NCBI RefSeq assembly: GCF_900115475.1
Contig: NZ_FOWP01000001.1
Span: 620,001-684,000 of the forward strand
Source of the DNA: Ectopseudomonas composti
GTDB lineage: Bacteria > Pseudomonadota > Gammaproteobacteria > Pseudomonadales > Pseudomonadaceae
DNA: 64,000 nucleotides
Direction: 5' to 3'
Made by a program: the position numbers and the translations under genes. The number at the start of each line of letters is the position of its first letter. The stretch's first letter is position 1. The notes beneath the pieces are model-generated. The model saw nothing but the letters and a program-made list of their open reading frames with translations, did no database searches and was not told the origin of the DNA. Below are positions 43,847-54,554 of the stretch, piece after piece.

Positions 43847-44617
43847 ATGAGCGATCCACGCAAGGCCAACGAGCAGGAACCTACCACCCACTTCGGTTTC
43901 CAGGATGTGCCGGAAAGCCAGAAGGCGGAGAAGGTAGCGGAAGTCTTCCATTCGGTGGCGGCCAAGTACGACCTGATGAACGACGTGCTGTCCGGTGGCC
44001 TTCATCGCCTGTGGAAGCGTTTCACCATCGAGCTGTCCGGCGTGCGCACGGGCAATCGTGTACTGGATATCGCCGGCGGCACCGGTGACCTGACCCGCAA
44101 GTTCGCCAGCATCGTCGGCCCGACCGGCGAAGTGGTGTTGGCAGATATCAACGAATCCATGCTCAAGGTCGGCCGCGACCGCCTGCTGGACAAGGGCGTG
44201 GCCGGCAACGTGCAGTTCGTTCAGGCCGATGCCGAGAAGCTGCCGTTCCCCGACAACCACTTCGACGTGGTCACCATCGCCTTCGGCCTGCGAAACGTCA
44301 CCCACAAGGAAGACGCCCTGCGCTCGATGCTGCGCGTACTCAAGCCCGGCGGCCGCCTGTTGGTGCTGGAGTTCTCCAAGCCCGGCAACCCGCTGCTGGC
44401 CAAGGTCTACGACACCTATTCGTTCAGCTTCATGCCGCTGGCCGGCAAGCTGATCAGCAATGACTCGGAAAGCTACCGCTACCTCGCCGAATCGATCCGC
44501 ATGCACCCGGATCAGGAAACCCTCAAGGCGATGATGGTCGACGCCGGCTTCGAGCGCGTCACTTACCACAACATGACCGGCGGCATCGTCGCCTTGCACC
44601 GCGGCATCAAGCCTTAA
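43847..44617 (+). CDS. ubiE: Ubiquinone/menaquinone C-methyltransferase
   Basis: SAM-dependent methyltransferase that adds the C2 methyl group in ubiquinone synthesis. The 256 residues include the SAM motif [10 protein letters not shown] at 72-81 and the UbiE signatures [18 protein letters not shown] (41-58) and [14 protein letters not shown]. It heads the ubiE-ubiJ-ubiB operon; the stop overlaps the ubiJ ATG by one base. Confidence 0.97.
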   Translation: MSDPRKANEQEPTTHFGFQDVPESQKAEKVAEVFHSVAAKYDLMNDVLSGGLHRLWKRFTIELSGVRTGNRVLDIAGGTGDLTRKFASIVGPTGEVVLADINESMLKVGRDRLLDKGVAGNVQFVQADAEKLPFPDNHFDVVTIAFGLRNVTHKEDALRSMLRVLKPGGRLLVLEFSKPGNPLLAKVYDTYSFSFMPLAGKLISNDSESYRYLAESIRMHPDQETLKAMMVDAGFERVTYHNMTGGIVALHRGIKP

Positions 44618-45234
44618 TGCTCATAACCGGACTGCTGGCAGGCGTCGAAACGGGCCTCAACCGGGTTCTCGGCCTCGATGGCACGGCCTTGCCACGCCTG
44701 CAGGCACTGAGCGGCAAGGTCATCGCCGTGCATTGCCAGAGTCCCGCCCTGGAGCTGTTCATCCTGCCCAGCGGTGATGGCCTGCAGTTGGCATCACAGT
44801 GGCACGCACCGGCCGACTGCACGCTCACCGCACCAGCCGCCAGCCTGGCACGCCTGGCCCTGAGCCGCGAAAAGACAGCCGTATTGCACCGCCCGGAAGT
44901 CTCACTCGATGGCGACAGCGCGGTGCTGCTGCAGTTGGCCGGCATCCTCCAGGACCTGGAGCTGGACTGGGAATACGAAATTTCGCGCTGGGTCGGCCCG
45001 GTGGCCACTACCCTGCTCGCTGGCCACCTGCGTAGCCGAGTCAACCTGGCCACTAACGGCGCCGCCAGCCTCAAGCAGGACCTGGCCGATTACCTGGCCG
45101 AAGAGTCACGCACCCTGGTAGGTCAGCGCGAAGCCGATGTGCGCTTCGCCGAGCTGGACCAACTCAAACTCGCCCTCGACCGCCTGGAAGCACGCATCGA
45201 GCGCCTCACTTCTGCCAATAAGTCCGACGCATGA
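44617..45234 (+). CDS. ubiJ: Ubiquinone biosynthesis accessory factor UbiJ
   Basis: A 205-residue SCP2-domain protein that scaffolds lipid intermediates in the cytosolic ubiquinone complex. The SCP2 fold covers about residues 10-115 ([33 protein letters not shown]). A C-terminal helical region ([23 protein letters not shown]) forms a probable coiled coil. It overlaps both neighbours, ubiE by one base and ubiB by four. Confidence 0.93.
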   Translation: MLITGLLAGVETGLNRVLGLDGTALPRLQALSGKVIAVHCQSPALELFILPSGDGLQLASQWHAPADCTLTAPAASLARLALSREKTAVLHRPEVSLDGDSAVLLQLAGILQDLELDWEYEISRWVGPVATTLLAGHLRSRVNLATNGAASLKQDLADYLAEESRTLVGQREADVRFAELDQLKLALDRLEARIERLTSANKSDA

Positions 45235-46814
45235 AGCTGCTTGCCGTTCGCCGTCTGCTGCGCATTCAGCGCGTAGTCATCCGCTATCAACTGGACGAAA
45301 TGCTCTTCGAGCTGCCGCTGCCATTCTGGTTGCGCGCACTGTCCTGCCTCCTGCCCTGGCGCTGGCTGCCACGCAAGCCGCTCGACCTGTCGCGCGGCGC
45401 ACGCCTGCGCCTGGCGCTCGAAGACCTCGGCCCGATCTTCATCAAGTTCGGCCAACTGCTGTCCACCCGCCGCGACCTGATGCCGCCGGACATTGCCGAT
45501 GAACTGGCGCGCCTGCAGGATCAGGTACCGCCCTTCCCGGAAGCGCAGTCCATCGCCCTGATCGAGCGCCAGCTCGGCGCGCCAGTGAGCGAACTGTTCG
45601 CCCGCTTCGACAGCCAGCCGCTGGCCTCGGCTTCGGTCGCACAGGTACATGCTGCGCAGCTCAAGACGGGCGAGGAAGTGGTGGTCAAGGTGGTGCGCCC
45701 AGGCCTCAAGCCGGTGATCCGCCAGGACCTGGCCTGGCTGTTCTTGATCGCCCGCATCGCCGAGAAAGCCTCGGCAGACGCCCGCCGCCTGCATCCGGTG
45801 GAAGTGGTCAGCGATTACGAGAAGACCATCTACGACGAACTCGACCTGCTGCGCGAGGCGGCCAACGCCAGCCAGCTGCGGCGCAATTTCGACGGTTCGC
45901 CGCTGCTCTACGTCCCGCAGGTGTACTGGGACCTGTGCCGCCACCAGGTGTTGGTGATGGAGCGCATCTACGGCATTCCGGTCACTGACCTGGCGACCCT
46001 GGCCGACCAGCGCACCGACATGAAGCTCTTGGCCGAACGTGGTGTGGAGATCTTCTTCACCCAGGTGTTCCGCGACAGCTTCTTCCACGCCGACATGCAC
46101 CCCGGCAACATCTTCGTCAGCACGCGCACTCCCTGGAGCCCGCAGTACATCGCCATCGACTGCGGCATCGTCGGCAGTCTTACCGACGAGGACCAGGACT
46201 ACCTGGCGCGCAACCTGCTGGCGTTCTTCAAGCGCGACTACCGCAAGGTCGCGCAACTGCATATCGACTCCGGCTGGGTGCCGGCAGAAACCAAGGTCAA
46301 CGAATTCGAGGCCGCTATCCGCACCGTTTGCGAGCCGATCTTCGAGCGGCCACTGAAGGACATCTCCTTCGGTCAGTTGCTGCTGCGCCTGTTCCAGACT
46401 GCACGTCGCTTCAACATGGAAGTCCAGCCACAACTGCTGCTGCTGCAGAAGACCCTGCTCAACATCGAGGGCCTCGGCCGCCAGCTGTATCCGGATCTGG
46501 ACCTGTGGAGTACCGCCCAGCCCTTCCTCGAGCGCTGGATGCGCGAACGCATCAGCCCCCTGCACCTGCTGCGCAACCTGCAACAACAGGCCGAGCAGGT
46601 GCCACACCTGTCACAGATTGCCCGCGATACTCTGGATCGCCTGCAGCAATCACAACGCGAAGAACAGCGCCCGAGCAGCGGCCACTGGCCGCTACGCCTG
46701 CTCGGTGCGGCCCTGATTGGCGCCGGCACCATTCAGGGGCTGGCGCCGCTGCTCGCAGCCTGGCCCGCCTGGCTGATGGTCGGCGGCGGCCTCTATCTGG
46801 TACTGCGCCGATAG
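45231..46814 (+). CDS. ubiB: Ubiquinone biosynthesis kinase-like ATPase UbiB
   Basis: Atypical ABC1/ADCK-type kinase-like protein of 527 residues required for ubiquinone synthesis. It shows KFGQ at 72-75, the A-rich loop region with [12 protein letters not shown] near 130, the catalytic HADMHPGN near 285 and the metal-binding DCG in AIDCGIVG. Two C-terminal membrane helices follow from about 487 ([20 protein letters not shown] and [13 protein letters not shown]). The ATGA overlap with ubiJ indicates coupling. Confidence 0.97.
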   Translation: MKLLAVRRLLRIQRVVIRYQLDEMLFELPLPFWLRALSCLLPWRWLPRKPLDLSRGARLRLALEDLGPIFIKFGQLLSTRRDLMPPDIADELARLQDQVPPFPEAQSIALIERQLGAPVSELFARFDSQPLASASVAQVHAAQLKTGEEVVVKVVRPGLKPVIRQDLAWLFLIARIAEKASADARRLHPVEVVSDYEKTIYDELDLLREAANASQLRRNFDGSPLLYVPQVYWDLCRHQVLVMERIYGIPVTDLATLADQRTDMKLLAERGVEIFFTQVFRDSFFHADMHPGNIFVSTRTPWSPQYIAIDCGIVGSLTDEDQDYLARNLLAFFKRDYRKVAQLHIDSGWVPAETKVNEFEAAIRTVCEPIFERPLKDISFGQLLLRLFQTARRFNMEVQPQLLLLQKTLLNIEGLGRQLYPDLDLWSTAQPFLERWMRERISPLHLLRNLQQQAEQVPHLSQIARDTLDRLQQSQREEQRPSSGHWPLRLLGAALIGAGTIQGLAPLLAAWPAWLMVGGGLYLVLRR

Positions 46815-46884
46815 CCAGCTAGCGACGGCACTGGCACACTTGGCGAATTGACAGTCCGGCAGCCCCGGCAGACTTGGAACACCG

Positions 46885-47283
46885 ATGAACGATTGGCTCG
46901 ACGAAATCCGCTGGAACGAAGACGGCCTGGTGCCGGCCATCGCCCAGGATCACCAGACCGGCCGCATTCTGATGATGGCCTGGATGAACCGCGAATCCCT
47001 TTCCCTTACCGTCAACGAGCAACGCGCCATCTATTGGTCGCGCTCGCGCGGTAAGCTGTGGCGCAAGGGCGAGGAGTCCGGCCACGTGCAGAAACTGCAT
47101 GAACTGCGCCTGGACTGCGATGCTGACGTGATCGTGCTGATGGTCGAACAACTGGGCGGCATCGCCTGCCACACGGGCCGCGAAAGCTGCTTTTACCGCG
47201 TTTACGAGAATGGCAACTGGAAAACCGTTGAAGCGGTACTGAAAGATCCGCACGCCATCTATGCAGGACACAGTCATGAGTGA
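46885..47283 (+). CDS. hisI: Phosphoribosyl-AMP cyclohydrolase
   Basis: Third step of histidine synthesis: opens the purine ring of phosphoribosyl-AMP. The 132-residue monofunctional form has the zinc cysteines Cys78, Cys95 and Cys102 in RLDCDAD and [14 protein letters not shown]. Its end overlaps hisE by 8 bases. In enterics hisI and hisE are fused; here they are separate. Confidence 0.96.
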   Translation: MNDWLDEIRWNEDGLVPAIAQDHQTGRILMMAWMNRESLSLTVNEQRAIYWSRSRGKLWRKGEESGHVQKLHELRLDCDADVIVLMVEQLGGIACHTGRESCFYRVYENGNWKTVEAVLKDPHAIYAGHSHE

Positions 47284-47611
47284 CACGCTTGATCGCCTGG
47301 CCGAAGTACTGGAGTCGCGCAAGGGCGCAGCGCCCGATAGCTCCTACGTGGCCAGTCTGTATCACAAGGGTCTGAACAAGATTCTGGAAAAAGTTGGCGA
47401 GGAGTCGGTGGAAACCATCCTCGCTGCCAAGGACGCCGCTACCAGCGGTGATTGCAAGGATCTGATCTACGAAACCGCTGATCTGTGGTTCCATAGCCTG
47501 GTCATGCTCGCCGCACTCGGTCAGCATCCCCAGGCCGTGCTGGATGAACTGGATCGCCGTTTCGGCCTCTCCGGCCACGCGGAAAAAGCCGCGCGACCGC
47601 AATCCGAATAA
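47276..47611 (+). CDS. hisE: Phosphoribosyl-ATP pyrophosphatase
   Basis: Second step of histidine synthesis, converting phosphoribosyl-ATP to phosphoribosyl-AMP and PPi. The 111-residue all-alpha MazG-like protein has the metal-binding pattern [14 protein letters not shown] and the downstream [18 protein letters not shown] start at [13 protein letters not shown] (47276), inside the hisI end. tatA follows 23 bases later. Confidence 0.95.
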   Translation: MSDTLDRLAEVLESRKGAAPDSSYVASLYHKGLNKILEKVGEESVETILAAKDAATSGDCKDLIYETADLWFHSLVMLAALGQHPQAVLDELDRRFGLSGHAEKAARPQSE

Positions 47612-47634
47612 ACCTTCATAACGGAGTACATATC

Positions 47635-47868
47635 ATGGGTTTTGGTGGTATCAGCATCTGGCAACTCCTGATCGTCCTGCTCATCGTGGTCATGCTGTTC
47701 GGCACCAAGCGCCTGAAGAATTTGGGCTCGGATCTGGGCGACGCGATCAAGGGCTTCCGCAAATCGATGGACAACGCCGAGGCCGACAAACCGGCCGTGG
47801 AAGAGCCCAAGGGCCAGACCATCGACGCCCAGGCACGCAAGGTCGAAGAGCCGGCGAAGAAAGACTAA
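47635..47868 (+). CDS. tatA: Sec-independent translocase subunit TatA
   Basis: Pore-forming component of the twin-arginine pathway, 77 residues. A membrane helix at about 5-20 ([18 protein letters not shown]) is followed by the [10 protein letters not shown] hinge, an amphipathic helix and a charged tail. The start has GGAG about 8 bases upstream. It heads tatABC and likely exports CynA among other substrates. Confidence 0.96.
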   Translation: MGFGGISIWQLLIVLLIVVMLFGTKRLKNLGSDLGDAIKGFRKSMDNAEADKPAVEEPKGQTIDAQARKVEEPAKKD

Positions 47869-47871
47869 GCC

Positions 47872-48216
47872 ATGTTCGACATCGGTTTTACCGAGCTATT
47901 ACTGGTCGGTCTGGTGGCCCTGGTGGTGCTCGGCCCCGAGCGCCTGCCTGGTGCAGTGCGCACAGCCAGCCTGTGGATCGGCCGGATCAAGCGCAGCTTC
48001 AACTCGATCAAGGCCGAGGTGGAACGCGAGATCGGCGCCGATGAGATTCGCCGTCAGTTGCACAACGAGCGGATTCTCGAACTCGAGCGGGAAATGCAGG
48101 CGATGAAGCAGGACATTCTCGGCACCGGCAAAAGCGACAATCCGCCAGCAGAGAACAGCGCCAAACCGACCGCCGACACGACCCCGAGCGTTCAGGACAA
48201 GAGTCCCCTGCCATGA
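47872..48216 (+). CDS. tatB: Sec-independent translocase subunit TatB
   Basis: Substrate-receptor partner of TatC, 114 residues. The N-terminus [26 protein letters not shown] is diagnostic for TatB. A long amphipathic helix follows and the C-terminal third is disordered. The stop overlaps the tatC start as ATGA. Confidence 0.96.
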   Translation: MFDIGFTELLLVGLVALVVLGPERLPGAVRTASLWIGRIKRSFNSIKAEVEREIGADEIRRQLHNERILELEREMQAMKQDILGTGKSDNPPAENSAKPTADTTPSVQDKSPLP

Positions 48217-49007
48217 GCAATAATCCACAAGCCGACCAGGAAATGCCCCTGGTCTCGCACTTGGCCGAGCTGCGTACTCGCCTGCTGCGCTGCGTCGTGA
48301 TCATCCTGCTGATCTTCGCCGGCCTGTTCTACTTCGCTCAGGATATCTACGCCTTGGTGGCGGCACCGTTGCGTGCCTATCTGCCGGCGGGCGCGACGAT
48401 GATCGCAACCGGTGTCGCCTCGCCGTTCCTCACGCCATTCAAGCTGACACTGATGTGTGCATTGTTTCTCGGCATGCCAGTGATCCTGCACCAGATCTGG
48501 GGCTTCATCGCCCCAGGGCTTTACACCCACGAACGCCGTATCGCGGTACCGCTGCTGGTTTCCAGCATCTTCCTGTTCTATGGCGGCATGGCCTTCGCCT
48601 ACTTCGTGGTGTTCCCGATCATGTTCGGTTTCTTCGCCAGTGTGACGCCGGAAGGCGTGGCGATGATGACCGACATCGGCCAGTACCTGGACTTCGTCCT
48701 GACCCTGTTCTTCGCCTTCGGCGTGGCCTTCGAGATCCCCATCGCCACCTTCCTGGTGATCTGGGTCGGGCTGGTCGACGTCGCCACGCTGCGCAAGAGC
48801 CGCCCCTACGTGATCGTCGGCTGTTTCGTGGTCGGCATGGTGCTGACGCCACCGGACGTGTTCTCGCAGACGCTGCTGGCCGTGCCGATGTGGCTGCTGT
48901 TCGAAAGCGGCCTGCTGGCTGGCGCACTGGTCAAACGCAAACGCGATGAGGAGCAGGCCGAGGAACAGACTGAGCCCGAAGACCAGCCGCCCGCGCCACT
49001 ATCGTGA
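48213..49007 (+). CDS. tatC: Sec-independent translocase subunit TatC
   Basis: Polytopic receptor that recognises twin-arginine signals, 264 residues with six membrane helices. The conserved N-terminal [12 protein letters not shown] and the periplasmic [14 protein letters not shown] with its downstream region are intact. The C-terminus is an acidic tail. The rsmE GTG start overlaps its stop by four bases. Confidence 0.97.
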   Translation: MSNNPQADQEMPLVSHLAELRTRLLRCVVIILLIFAGLFYFAQDIYALVAAPLRAYLPAGATMIATGVASPFLTPFKLTLMCALFLGMPVILHQIWGFIAPGLYTHERRIAVPLLVSSIFLFYGGMAFAYFVVFPIMFGFFASVTPEGVAMMTDIGQYLDFVLTLFFAFGVAFEIPIATFLVIWVGLVDVATLRKSRPYVIVGCFVVGMVLTPPDVFSQTLLAVPMWLLFESGLLAGALVKRKRDEEQAEEQTEPEDQPPAPLS

Positions 49008-49714
49008 ACCTCCTGCTGCTGGAAGACGCCGATTTTGTCGGCGTCGATCGGGCTCGTCTCACCGGCCGACGCCTGAAACATCTGCATGAGGTGCATCGCG
49101 CCGAAGCCGGTGACCGGCTGCGCGTTGGCCGCCTCGGCGGGATGATGGGCGAAGGTCATCTGCTTGTGCTGGATGCCGAGCATGCCGAGCTGCAGATCAG
49201 CCTCGACCAGTCGCCACCGACCAAGCTGCCACTGACCCTGATCCTCGCCCTGCCCCGACCGAAGATGCTCAAACGCGTGCTGCAAACCGTCAGTGCCATG
49301 GGCGTAGCGCGCCTGGTGCTGGTCAACAGCTATCGCGTGGAGAAGAGCTTCTGGCAGACGCCATTCCTCGAGGCCGAGGCGATCCGCGAACAGCTGATCC
49401 TCGGCCTGGAACAGTCGCGCGATACCGTGCTGCCCGAGGTGAGCATCGAGAAGCGCTTCAAACCCTTCGTCGAAGATCGACTGCCAGCCCTGGCGGCAGG
49501 AACACTCGGCCTGACCGGCCACCCAGGTGATTACCCAGACTGCCCGCGTGCCGTGCAAGGCCCGGTAACCCTGGCCATCGGCCCAGAAGGCGGCTGGATT
49601 CCCTACGAAGTCGAACTACTGCGTGAAGCCGCAGGCCTGCGGCCGGTGCAGCTCGGCGAGCGAATCTTGCGAGTGGAGACAGCCGTGCCAGCGTTGCTGG
49701 CCAGGTTGTTCTGA
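49004..49714 (+). CDS. rsmE: 16S rRNA m3U1498 methyltransferase
   Basis: SPOUT-family methyltransferase for U1498 of 16S rRNA, 236 residues. The N-terminal PUA-like domain contains [24 protein letters not shown]. The trefoil-knot C-terminus contains [17 protein letters not shown] and [21 protein letters not shown]. It starts at GTG 49004, overlapping tatC (GTGA), so it is translated from the tat transcript. Confidence 0.95.
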   Translation: MNLLLLEDADFVGVDRARLTGRRLKHLHEVHRAEAGDRLRVGRLGGMMGEGHLLVLDAEHAELQISLDQSPPTKLPLTLILALPRPKMLKRVLQTVSAMGVARLVLVNSYRVEKSFWQTPFLEAEAIREQLILGLEQSRDTVLPEVSIEKRFKPFVEDRLPALAAGTLGLTGHPGDYPDCPRAVQGPVTLAIGPEGGWIPYEVELLREAAGLRPVQLGERILRVETAVPALLARLF

Positions 49715-49757
49715 TCGCCCCTCTGAACCGCTGGTGCGCGCGGCGCACCCTACGGGC

Positions 49758-49783
49758 GGTGGACAAGCTTCGCGTTGTCCACC
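49758..49783. repeat. Inverted repeat downstream of rsmE
   Basis: GGTGGACAA (49758-49766) pairs with TTGTCCACC (49775-49783). It is preceded by a GCGCACCCTACGGG fragment and followed at about 49851-49880 by a GTGGGAGGGGCTTTAGCCGCG fragment. Both flanks belong to REP families seen elsewhere in the window. The 205-base spacer to dtd holds nothing else that I can see. Confidence 0.6.
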
Positions 49784-49919
49784 CGCACAGCGCTGATTGG
49801 TTCCCACAGGGAAGTGGCATGCCTGCTTTTTCCAGCGCATCCACGCTCTTGTGGGAGGGGCTTTAGCCGCGAAAGCTGTGAAGGTGCCTTGAGGACTGGT
49901 CGCGCCCTCAACGCCAGGC

Positions 49920-50357
49920 TCACACCTCCAACAAGAAGGTCACCGGCCCGTCGTTGACCAGATGTACCTGCATGTTGGCACCGAAGCGTCCGGTGGCGAC
50001 CTGTGGATGCTGGACACGGGCCAGCTCGACCAAGCCGTCGAACAGCGCAGCACCTTGCGCAGGTGGTGCGGCACTGGAGAAGCCAGGGCGCATGCCGCTT
50101 TTGGTATCGGCCGCCAAAGTGAACTGCGAGACCAACAGCAAACCGCCCTGCACATCCGTCAGCGAGCGATTCATCTTGCCAGCCTCATCGCTGAATACGC
50201 GGTAATTCAGCAGTTTGTGCAATGCGCGATTCAGGCTGGCCTGATCGTCCTGCGGCTCAATGCCGATCAGTGCCAGCAGGCCCTGATCGATGCTGCCCAC
50301 TACCTCACCGTCGACCTCGACACGTGCACCAGTGACGCGCTGGATCAGCAGCTTCAT
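49920..50357 (-). CDS. dtd: D-aminoacyl-tRNA deacylase
   Basis: Removes D-amino acids (and glycine from tRNA-Ala) from mischarged tRNAs. The 145 residues carry the two family motifs, [18 protein letters not shown] and the C-terminal [23 protein letters not shown] with the Gly-cisPro type NDGPVT element. The start overlaps the pip stop by 4 bases, the same pairing as in P. aeruginosa as I recall. Confidence 0.96.
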   Translation of the reverse strand: MKLLIQRVTGARVEVDGEVVGSIDQGLLALIGIEPQDDQASLNRALHKLLNYRVFSDEAGKMNRSLTDVQGGLLLVSQFTLAADTKSGMRPGFSSAAPPAQGAALFDGLVELARVQHPQVATGRFGANMQVHLVNDGPVTFLLEV

Positions 50358-51325
50358 GCATCCTCCGGCGGCAAATCGAGCAGACGCCGAGCCATCTGTT
50401 CAGCCGCACGGATCAGCGCGTCTGTGATACCCGGCTCCGCCGCCGAGTGGCCGGCATCACGGATGATCTGCAGCTCACTGTTGGGCCAGGTCTGATGCAG
50501 CGCCCACGCGTTGTCCAGCGGGCAGATGGCATCGTAACGGCCATGCACGATGATGCCCGGCAGGTGAGCGATCTTCGGCATGTCACGGAGCAACTGGTTG
50601 GGTTCGAGAAAGGCGTCGTTGACGAAGTAGTGACATTCGATACGGGCGATGGACAGTGCGCGATGGGCGTCACTGAAGCGCTCGACCACCTGGGAGTTCG
50701 GACGCAGCGTGGCAGTGCGCCCTTCCCAGGTCGACCAGGCCTTGGCCGCGTGCATCTGGGCGATCTGATCGGCGCCGGTCAGACGCTTGTAGAAGGCCTT
50801 CATCAGGTCGCCACGCTCTTCTGCCGGGATCGGCGCGACGTAGTCTTCCCAGTAATCGGGGAACAGCCGGCTGGCGCCTTCCTGATAGAACCAGCTGAAC
50901 TCCTGCGGCCGGCACAGGAAGATGCCCCGCAGGATCAGCCCATGCACGCGCTGCGCATGCGCCTGGGCATAGGCCAGCGCCAGGGTAGAACCCCATGAGC
51001 CGCCGAACAGCACGAACTTGTCGATACCCAGATGCTCGCGAATGCGCTCGATATCGGCGATCAGCGCCTGGGTGGTGTTGCTCTCCAGGCTCGCGTGCGG
51101 TGTGGAACGGCCACAACCGCGCTGGTCGAAAGTGACGATACGATACAAGGCAGGATCGAAATAGCGGCGGCTGGCTGAATCGCAGCCAGCGCCGGGGCCA
51201 CCATGGATAAACAGTACCGGCAACCCATCCGCCGAGCCGCTCTCGTCGACGTACAGCACGTGCGGCGGCTCGACCGCCAGTTCGTGGCGGGCATAGGGTT
51301 TGATCTCCGGATACAAAGTCTGCAT
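50354..51325 (-). CDS. pip: Proline iminopeptidase
   Basis: Alpha/beta hydrolase (family S33) of 323 residues that releases N-terminal proline from peptides. The oxyanion HGGPGAG is at 41-47 and GGSWGS places the nucleophile at Ser110. The acid and base are probably in GRYDAICP and DAGHSA near the C-terminus. An AGGAG lies about 7 bases before the ATG. It is probably cytosolic since no signal peptide is visible. Confidence 0.95.
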   Translation of the reverse strand: MQTLYPEIKPYARHELAVEPPHVLYVDESGSADGLPVLFIHGGPGAGCDSASRRYFDPALYRIVTFDQRGCGRSTPHASLESNTTQALIADIERIREHLGIDKFVLFGGSWGSTLALAYAQAHAQRVHGLILRGIFLCRPQEFSWFYQEGASRLFPDYWEDYVAPIPAEERGDLMKAFYKRLTGADQIAQMHAAKAWSTWEGRTATLRPNSQVVERFSDAHRALSIARIECHYFVNDAFLEPNQLLRDMPKIAHLPGIIVHGRYDAICPLDNAWALHQTWPNSELQIIRDAGHSAAEPGITDALIRAAEQMARRLLDLPPEDA

Positions 51326-51403
51326 GGTTGGCTCCTGTTGGCTGGGCTACAACTGCCGTGTTCCACTCTGCCCGGCATCATAACCATGAAAAGGAAGTTC
51401 AGC

Positions 51404-51841
51404 ATGTCGATGCGTCATCTGGCTGGCTCGCTGTTTATCTCTCTCACCCTTCTGCTCGCCGGCTGTGGCGCTGATGACGACCCGCAGGCAGCCTTGGAAG
51501 CCGCCGTTCAGCAACTGCAGGACAATATCGAAGGCAAGAGCACCGGCGCGGTGCTGGATCAATTGCATGGTGATTTCCTGGCCCGCCAGGAGCTCGACCG
51601 CGAGTGGGCCAAACGCACCATGACCCTGCTGTTTCTGCGCCACAAGAACATCAAGGTGATCGCTCTGGGCAAGAACAGCTGGATCGATCCGGCCATCAGC
51701 AGCAAGGGCTACACCGAGACGCAAGTGGGCCTGAGCGGCGCCGAAGGATTGATTCCCGATAGTGCACGACACTATTCGGTGAAATTGGAATGGTGGCTGG
51801 ACGGCGGGGAATGGAGGCTGGCGCGCCTGGACTGGGAGTAA
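51404..51841 (+). CDS. Small lipoprotein of unknown function
   Basis: A 145-residue protein with lipobox LLAGC (Cys21). Its predicted mature part is NTF2/SnoaL-like in pattern: an N-terminal helix (DPQAALEAAVQQLQDNIEGKSTGAVLDQLH) followed by a beta-rich half ending in paired Trp (YSVKLEWWLDGGEWRLARLDW). I prefer the start at 51404, since AAGGAA lies 8 bases upstream. An ATG at 51386 lacks a site. The fold is my inference; no family name is assigned with confidence. It is divergent from pip. Confidence 0.7.
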   Translation: MSMRHLAGSLFISLTLLLAGCGADDDPQAALEAAVQQLQDNIEGKSTGAVLDQLHGDFLARQELDREWAKRTMTLLFLRHKNIKVIALGKNSWIDPAISSKGYTETQVGLSGAEGLIPDSARHYSVKLEWWLDGGEWRLARLDWE

Positions 51842-51867
51842 AGGCGTAGCCCACCCCACTGACCTGA

Positions 51868-51984
51868 CCCGGATTAAGTCCGGGCTAAGCGTATCCGCGC
51901 CTGTGCAGGAGCCGGCTTGCCGGCGATCCTCGATGCTCGATGCTCGCCATCTGATCTGATCGCGAGCAAGCTCGCTCCTACAGG
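51868..51984. repeat. REP-like repeats downstream of the lipoprotein gene
   Basis: Two units are present. CCCGGATTAAGTCCGGG (51868-51884) is a palindrome of the type also seen before cdhA. From about 51907 to 51984 lies the GAGCCGGCTTGCCGGCGAT ... ATCGCGAGCAAGCTCGCTCCTACAG element, with CGATGCT duplicated in between. Together they fill most of the 193-base gap before blc. Confidence 0.65.
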
Positions 51985-52034
51985 GGCTGGTCTAACGTAC
52001 CCAGTTAGCCGAGACAATCCGGGCTACAGGCGTG

Positions 52035-52577
52035 TCAATCGGCCGAACGCCAGATCAGGTCCGAGGTAACGTAGCCCTGCTCACGGGCAACGCTGAGCAA
52101 CTTGTCGCGGGTTTCCTGATCCACTTCCGGGGTGCGCGACAGCAGCCACAGGTATTTGTGCTCCGGGTGGCCGACCAACGCCACGCGGTAGTCCTCGTCG
52201 TGATAGATCACCCAGTAGTCGCCCTTGATCGGCAGCAGCTTGCTGGCCCAGTTGTCGAAGCGCACCCACAGCTTGTCGGTTTGCCCTTCGACCTGGGGCT
52301 CGGCAACACCCTTGGCCTCGATCCATTCACCGTCCTTGTCGCGGCAACGGTTGGTGACGTCGATGCGGCCATCGTCACGCAGACCGTAGTGCGCCTCGGA
52401 TTGCACGCAGTTGCGCTGGAAGAACATCGGCAACCGCGCCAGCTCGTACCAGGTGCCCTGGTAACGCTGCAGGTCGACCTGCATGGTCTGTGGTGGCGGT
52501 TTCTGAATGCTGCCGGTACCGGAGTTGGCACAGCCAGCTAGGGCGAGAACGGCGCTGGCGATAAGGATCAAACGCAT
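52035..52577 (-). CDS. blc: Outer-membrane lipocalin (Blc family)
   Basis: A 180-residue lipoprotein with lipobox LAGC (Cys16). The lipocalin signature YQGTWYELARLP is at about 39-50, and the second and third conserved regions (VRFDNWASKLLPIKGDYWVIYHDEDY and LWLLSRTP) follow. Bacterial Blc proteins bind lysophospholipids or fatty acids at the outer membrane and are often stress-induced. The gene lies 12 bases downstream of a small lipoprotein gene on the same strand. Confidence 0.93.
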   Translation of the reverse strand: MRLILIASAVLALAGCANSGTGSIQKPPPQTMQVDLQRYQGTWYELARLPMFFQRNCVQSEAHYGLRDDGRIDVTNRCRDKDGEWIEAKGVAEPQVEGQTDKLWVRFDNWASKLLPIKGDYWVIYHDEDYRVALVGHPEHKYLWLLSRTPEVDQETRDKLLSVAREQGYVTSDLIWRSAD

Positions 52578-52589
52578 GGAAGCTCCTGT

Positions 52590-52841
52590 TTACTTGAGTC
52601 CCTTGCCGGAGAACAGCATGACCTTGTCTCCGGCGTACTGGACGCTGATGTAGGCCTTGTCGTCGCCCCAGGTGCAGCTGGTCATCCCCAACGCACCGGC
52701 GCATTCGCCCGGAGCACCGAGCAGGCTTTCCACTTCCTGCTTGCTCATGCCCGCTTTGAGCTTGGAGTAGTTTTCCTGATTGAGCTTGCTGCAGGCGGCA
52801 AGCAGACAGCAGGCGAGCAACGCGACGATACGCATCGACAT
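52590..52841 (-). CDS. Small BamE/SmpA-like lipoprotein
   Basis: An 83-residue lipoprotein with lipobox LLAAC (Cys17). The mature part (YSKLKAGMSKQEVESLLGAPGECAGALGMTSCTWGDDKAYISVQYAGDKV) has the helix-helix-sheet pattern typical of the SmpA/OmlA (BamE) superfamily, and two extra cysteines that may form a disulfide. It is not BamE itself. It is probably co-transcribed with blc, which starts 12 bases downstream. The function is unknown. Confidence 0.75.
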   Translation of the reverse strand: MSMRIVALLACCLLAACSKLNQENYSKLKAGMSKQEVESLLGAPGECAGALGMTSCTWGDDKAYISVQYAGDKVMLFSGKGLK

Positions 52842-52910
52842 GGATGAAGCTCCTGATGAGAAGGTGCCAGCAAGCTTGGCATAGCCGGCGACGACTTGCC
52901 CGATTGGAGT

Positions 52911-53513
52911 TCAGAAACGCGAGCCGGGTTCCCGCAGGAAGGCTTGCTCCTCGTCGCTGGAGGCACGACCGAGAATCGCATTGCGATGGGGAAAACGACC
53001 GAAGCGGGCAATCACCTGCTGATGGCGCTCGGCAAAATCGAGGAAGTTCGCGAACAATGGCTGCTCATTGGTAGCGGCTTCGACCAGCAGCTCACCAAAC
53101 AGCTCGACCGCGCGGTTCTGCAAGGGCAGATCCTCGGCATGCTCGAAGATCAGGTAGGCAAAGACGCGCTGGATAGGCGTCAGCTGACGATCCCAGCCGC
53201 GATACAGGCCATCACTCAGCAGTTGCCGAGCCAGTGGGTCACCCGCAAATGCCCGCGGCGTGTCGCGAAAGATCATGCGCGGCAGCTGATCGAGCAGGAT
53301 CAATTGCGCCAGCCAACCGTGCGGATCGTCCGTCCAACCCTGCAGCTCGCCAGCCAGAGCCTGCTCGACCAGCACGCCGAAACGCGCCTCGGCCTCACGG
53401 TCCTGGCTGTCGCGCTTACCGAACCACAACCCCTGGCGCGCCGCTGCCACCTCGGTGGCAGTGCCGTGATCGGCACCGAACCACCAGTCGAGCAGCGGCT
53501 GCCAGGCTTGCAT
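52911..53513 (-). CDS. DUF924 family protein
   Basis: A 200-residue cytosolic all-helical protein of the DUF924 family, recognised by WFGADHGTATE, LAQLILLDQLPRMIFRDTPRAFAGDPLAR and FAYLIFEHAEDLPLQ. The fold is TPR-like. The molecular function is unknown. The ATG overlaps the fbp stop by one base, so it is a downstream partner in the fbp transcript, as in several pseudomonads. Confidence 0.85.
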   Translation of the reverse strand: MQAWQPLLDWWFGADHGTATEVAAARQGLWFGKRDSQDREAEARFGVLVEQALAGELQGWTDDPHGWLAQLILLDQLPRMIFRDTPRAFAGDPLARQLLSDGLYRGWDRQLTPIQRVFAYLIFEHAEDLPLQNRAVELFGELLVEAATNEQPLFANFLDFAERHQQVIARFGRFPHRNAILGRASSDEEQAFLREPGSRF

Positions 53514-54520
53514 CAGTTGCGGTGGTAGGCGGTGATGCGCAGCACTTCTTCTTTCGAGCCGAGGTAGACCGGCACGCGCTGATGCAGCGAAGTAGGCTGA
53601 ATATCGAGAATACGCTGGCTACCGTCGGTTGCAGCGCCACCGGCCTGTTCGATGATCATCGACATCGGGTTGGCCTCGTACATCAGGCGCAGCTTGCCCG
53701 GCTTGTCCGGCTCGCGAGCGTCACGCGGGTACATGAACACGCCACCACGGGTGAGGATGCGATGCACATCGGCCACCATCGAGGCGATCCAGCGCATGTT
53801 GTAGTTACGCCCCAGCGGCCCGGTTTCACCGGCCAGCAGCTCGGAGACGTAACGCTGCACCGGGGCTTCCCAGTGGCGCTGGTTGGACATGTTGATGGCG
53901 AATTCCTTGGTGGATTCCGGCACCTTGATGTTGTCGTGGGTGAGCACGAAGCTGCCCAGTTCGCGATCCAGGGTGAAGCCCTTCACGCCGTCGCCGAGGG
54001 TCAGCATCAGCATGGTCTGTGGGCCATAGATGGCGTAGCCGGCCGCGACCTGCTGGGTACCCGGCTGGAGGAAGGCTTCCTCGCCCAGGTCGCCGGTCTG
54101 GCCATTGCGCTCAGGGCAACGCAGCACGGAGAAGATGGTGCCGACCGAGACGTTGACGTCAATGTTGCTGGAGCCGTCCAGCGGGTCGAATACCAGCAGG
54201 TAGGCACCTTTCGGGTACTTGCCGGGAATCTGGTAGGCGTTGTCCATTTCCTCGGAGGCCATGCCGGCCAGGTGACCACCCCACTCGTTGGCTTCCAGCA
54301 GAATTTCGTTGGAGATCACGTCGAGTTTCTTCTGCACTTCGCCCTGCACGTTCTCGCTGTCCAGGCTGCCCAGCACGCCGCCGAGGGCGCCCTTGGAGAC
54401 CTGATGGCTGATCGCCTTGCAGGCCCGCGCCACGACTTCGATAAGGAAACGCAGGTCGGCCGGGGTGTTGTGGCTGCGAGTCTGCTCGATCAGGTAGCGG
54501 CTCAGGGTGACGCGGGACAT
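53513..54520 (-). CDS. fbp: Fructose-1,6-bisphosphatase class I
   Basis: Gluconeogenic phosphatase giving fructose 6-phosphate, 335 residues. The metal-site motif [10 protein letters not shown] is at 112-121, with an upstream EANEW glutamate. The substrate site is represented by [24 protein letters not shown] near the C-terminus. I start at [13 protein letters not shown] (54520), the family N-terminus; the frame extends 50 codons upstream with no homology. DUF924 overlaps the end. Confidence 0.96.
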   Translation of the reverse strand: MSRVTLSRYLIEQTRSHNTPADLRFLIEVVARACKAISHQVSKGALGGVLGSLDSENVQGEVQKKLDVISNEILLEANEWGGHLAGMASEEMDNAYQIPGKYPKGAYLLVFDPLDGSSNIDVNVSVGTIFSVLRCPERNGQTGDLGEEAFLQPGTQQVAAGYAIYGPQTMLMLTLGDGVKGFTLDRELGSFVLTHDNIKVPESTKEFAINMSNQRHWEAPVQRYVSELLAGETGPLGRNYNMRWIASMVADVHRILTRGGVFMYPRDAREPDKPGKLRLMYEANPMSMIIEQAGGAATDGSQRILDIQPTSLHQRVPVYLGSKEEVLRITAYHRN

Positions 54521-54554
54521 GGACGGCTCCGAAAAGGGAAAAATCGCGCGCAGT

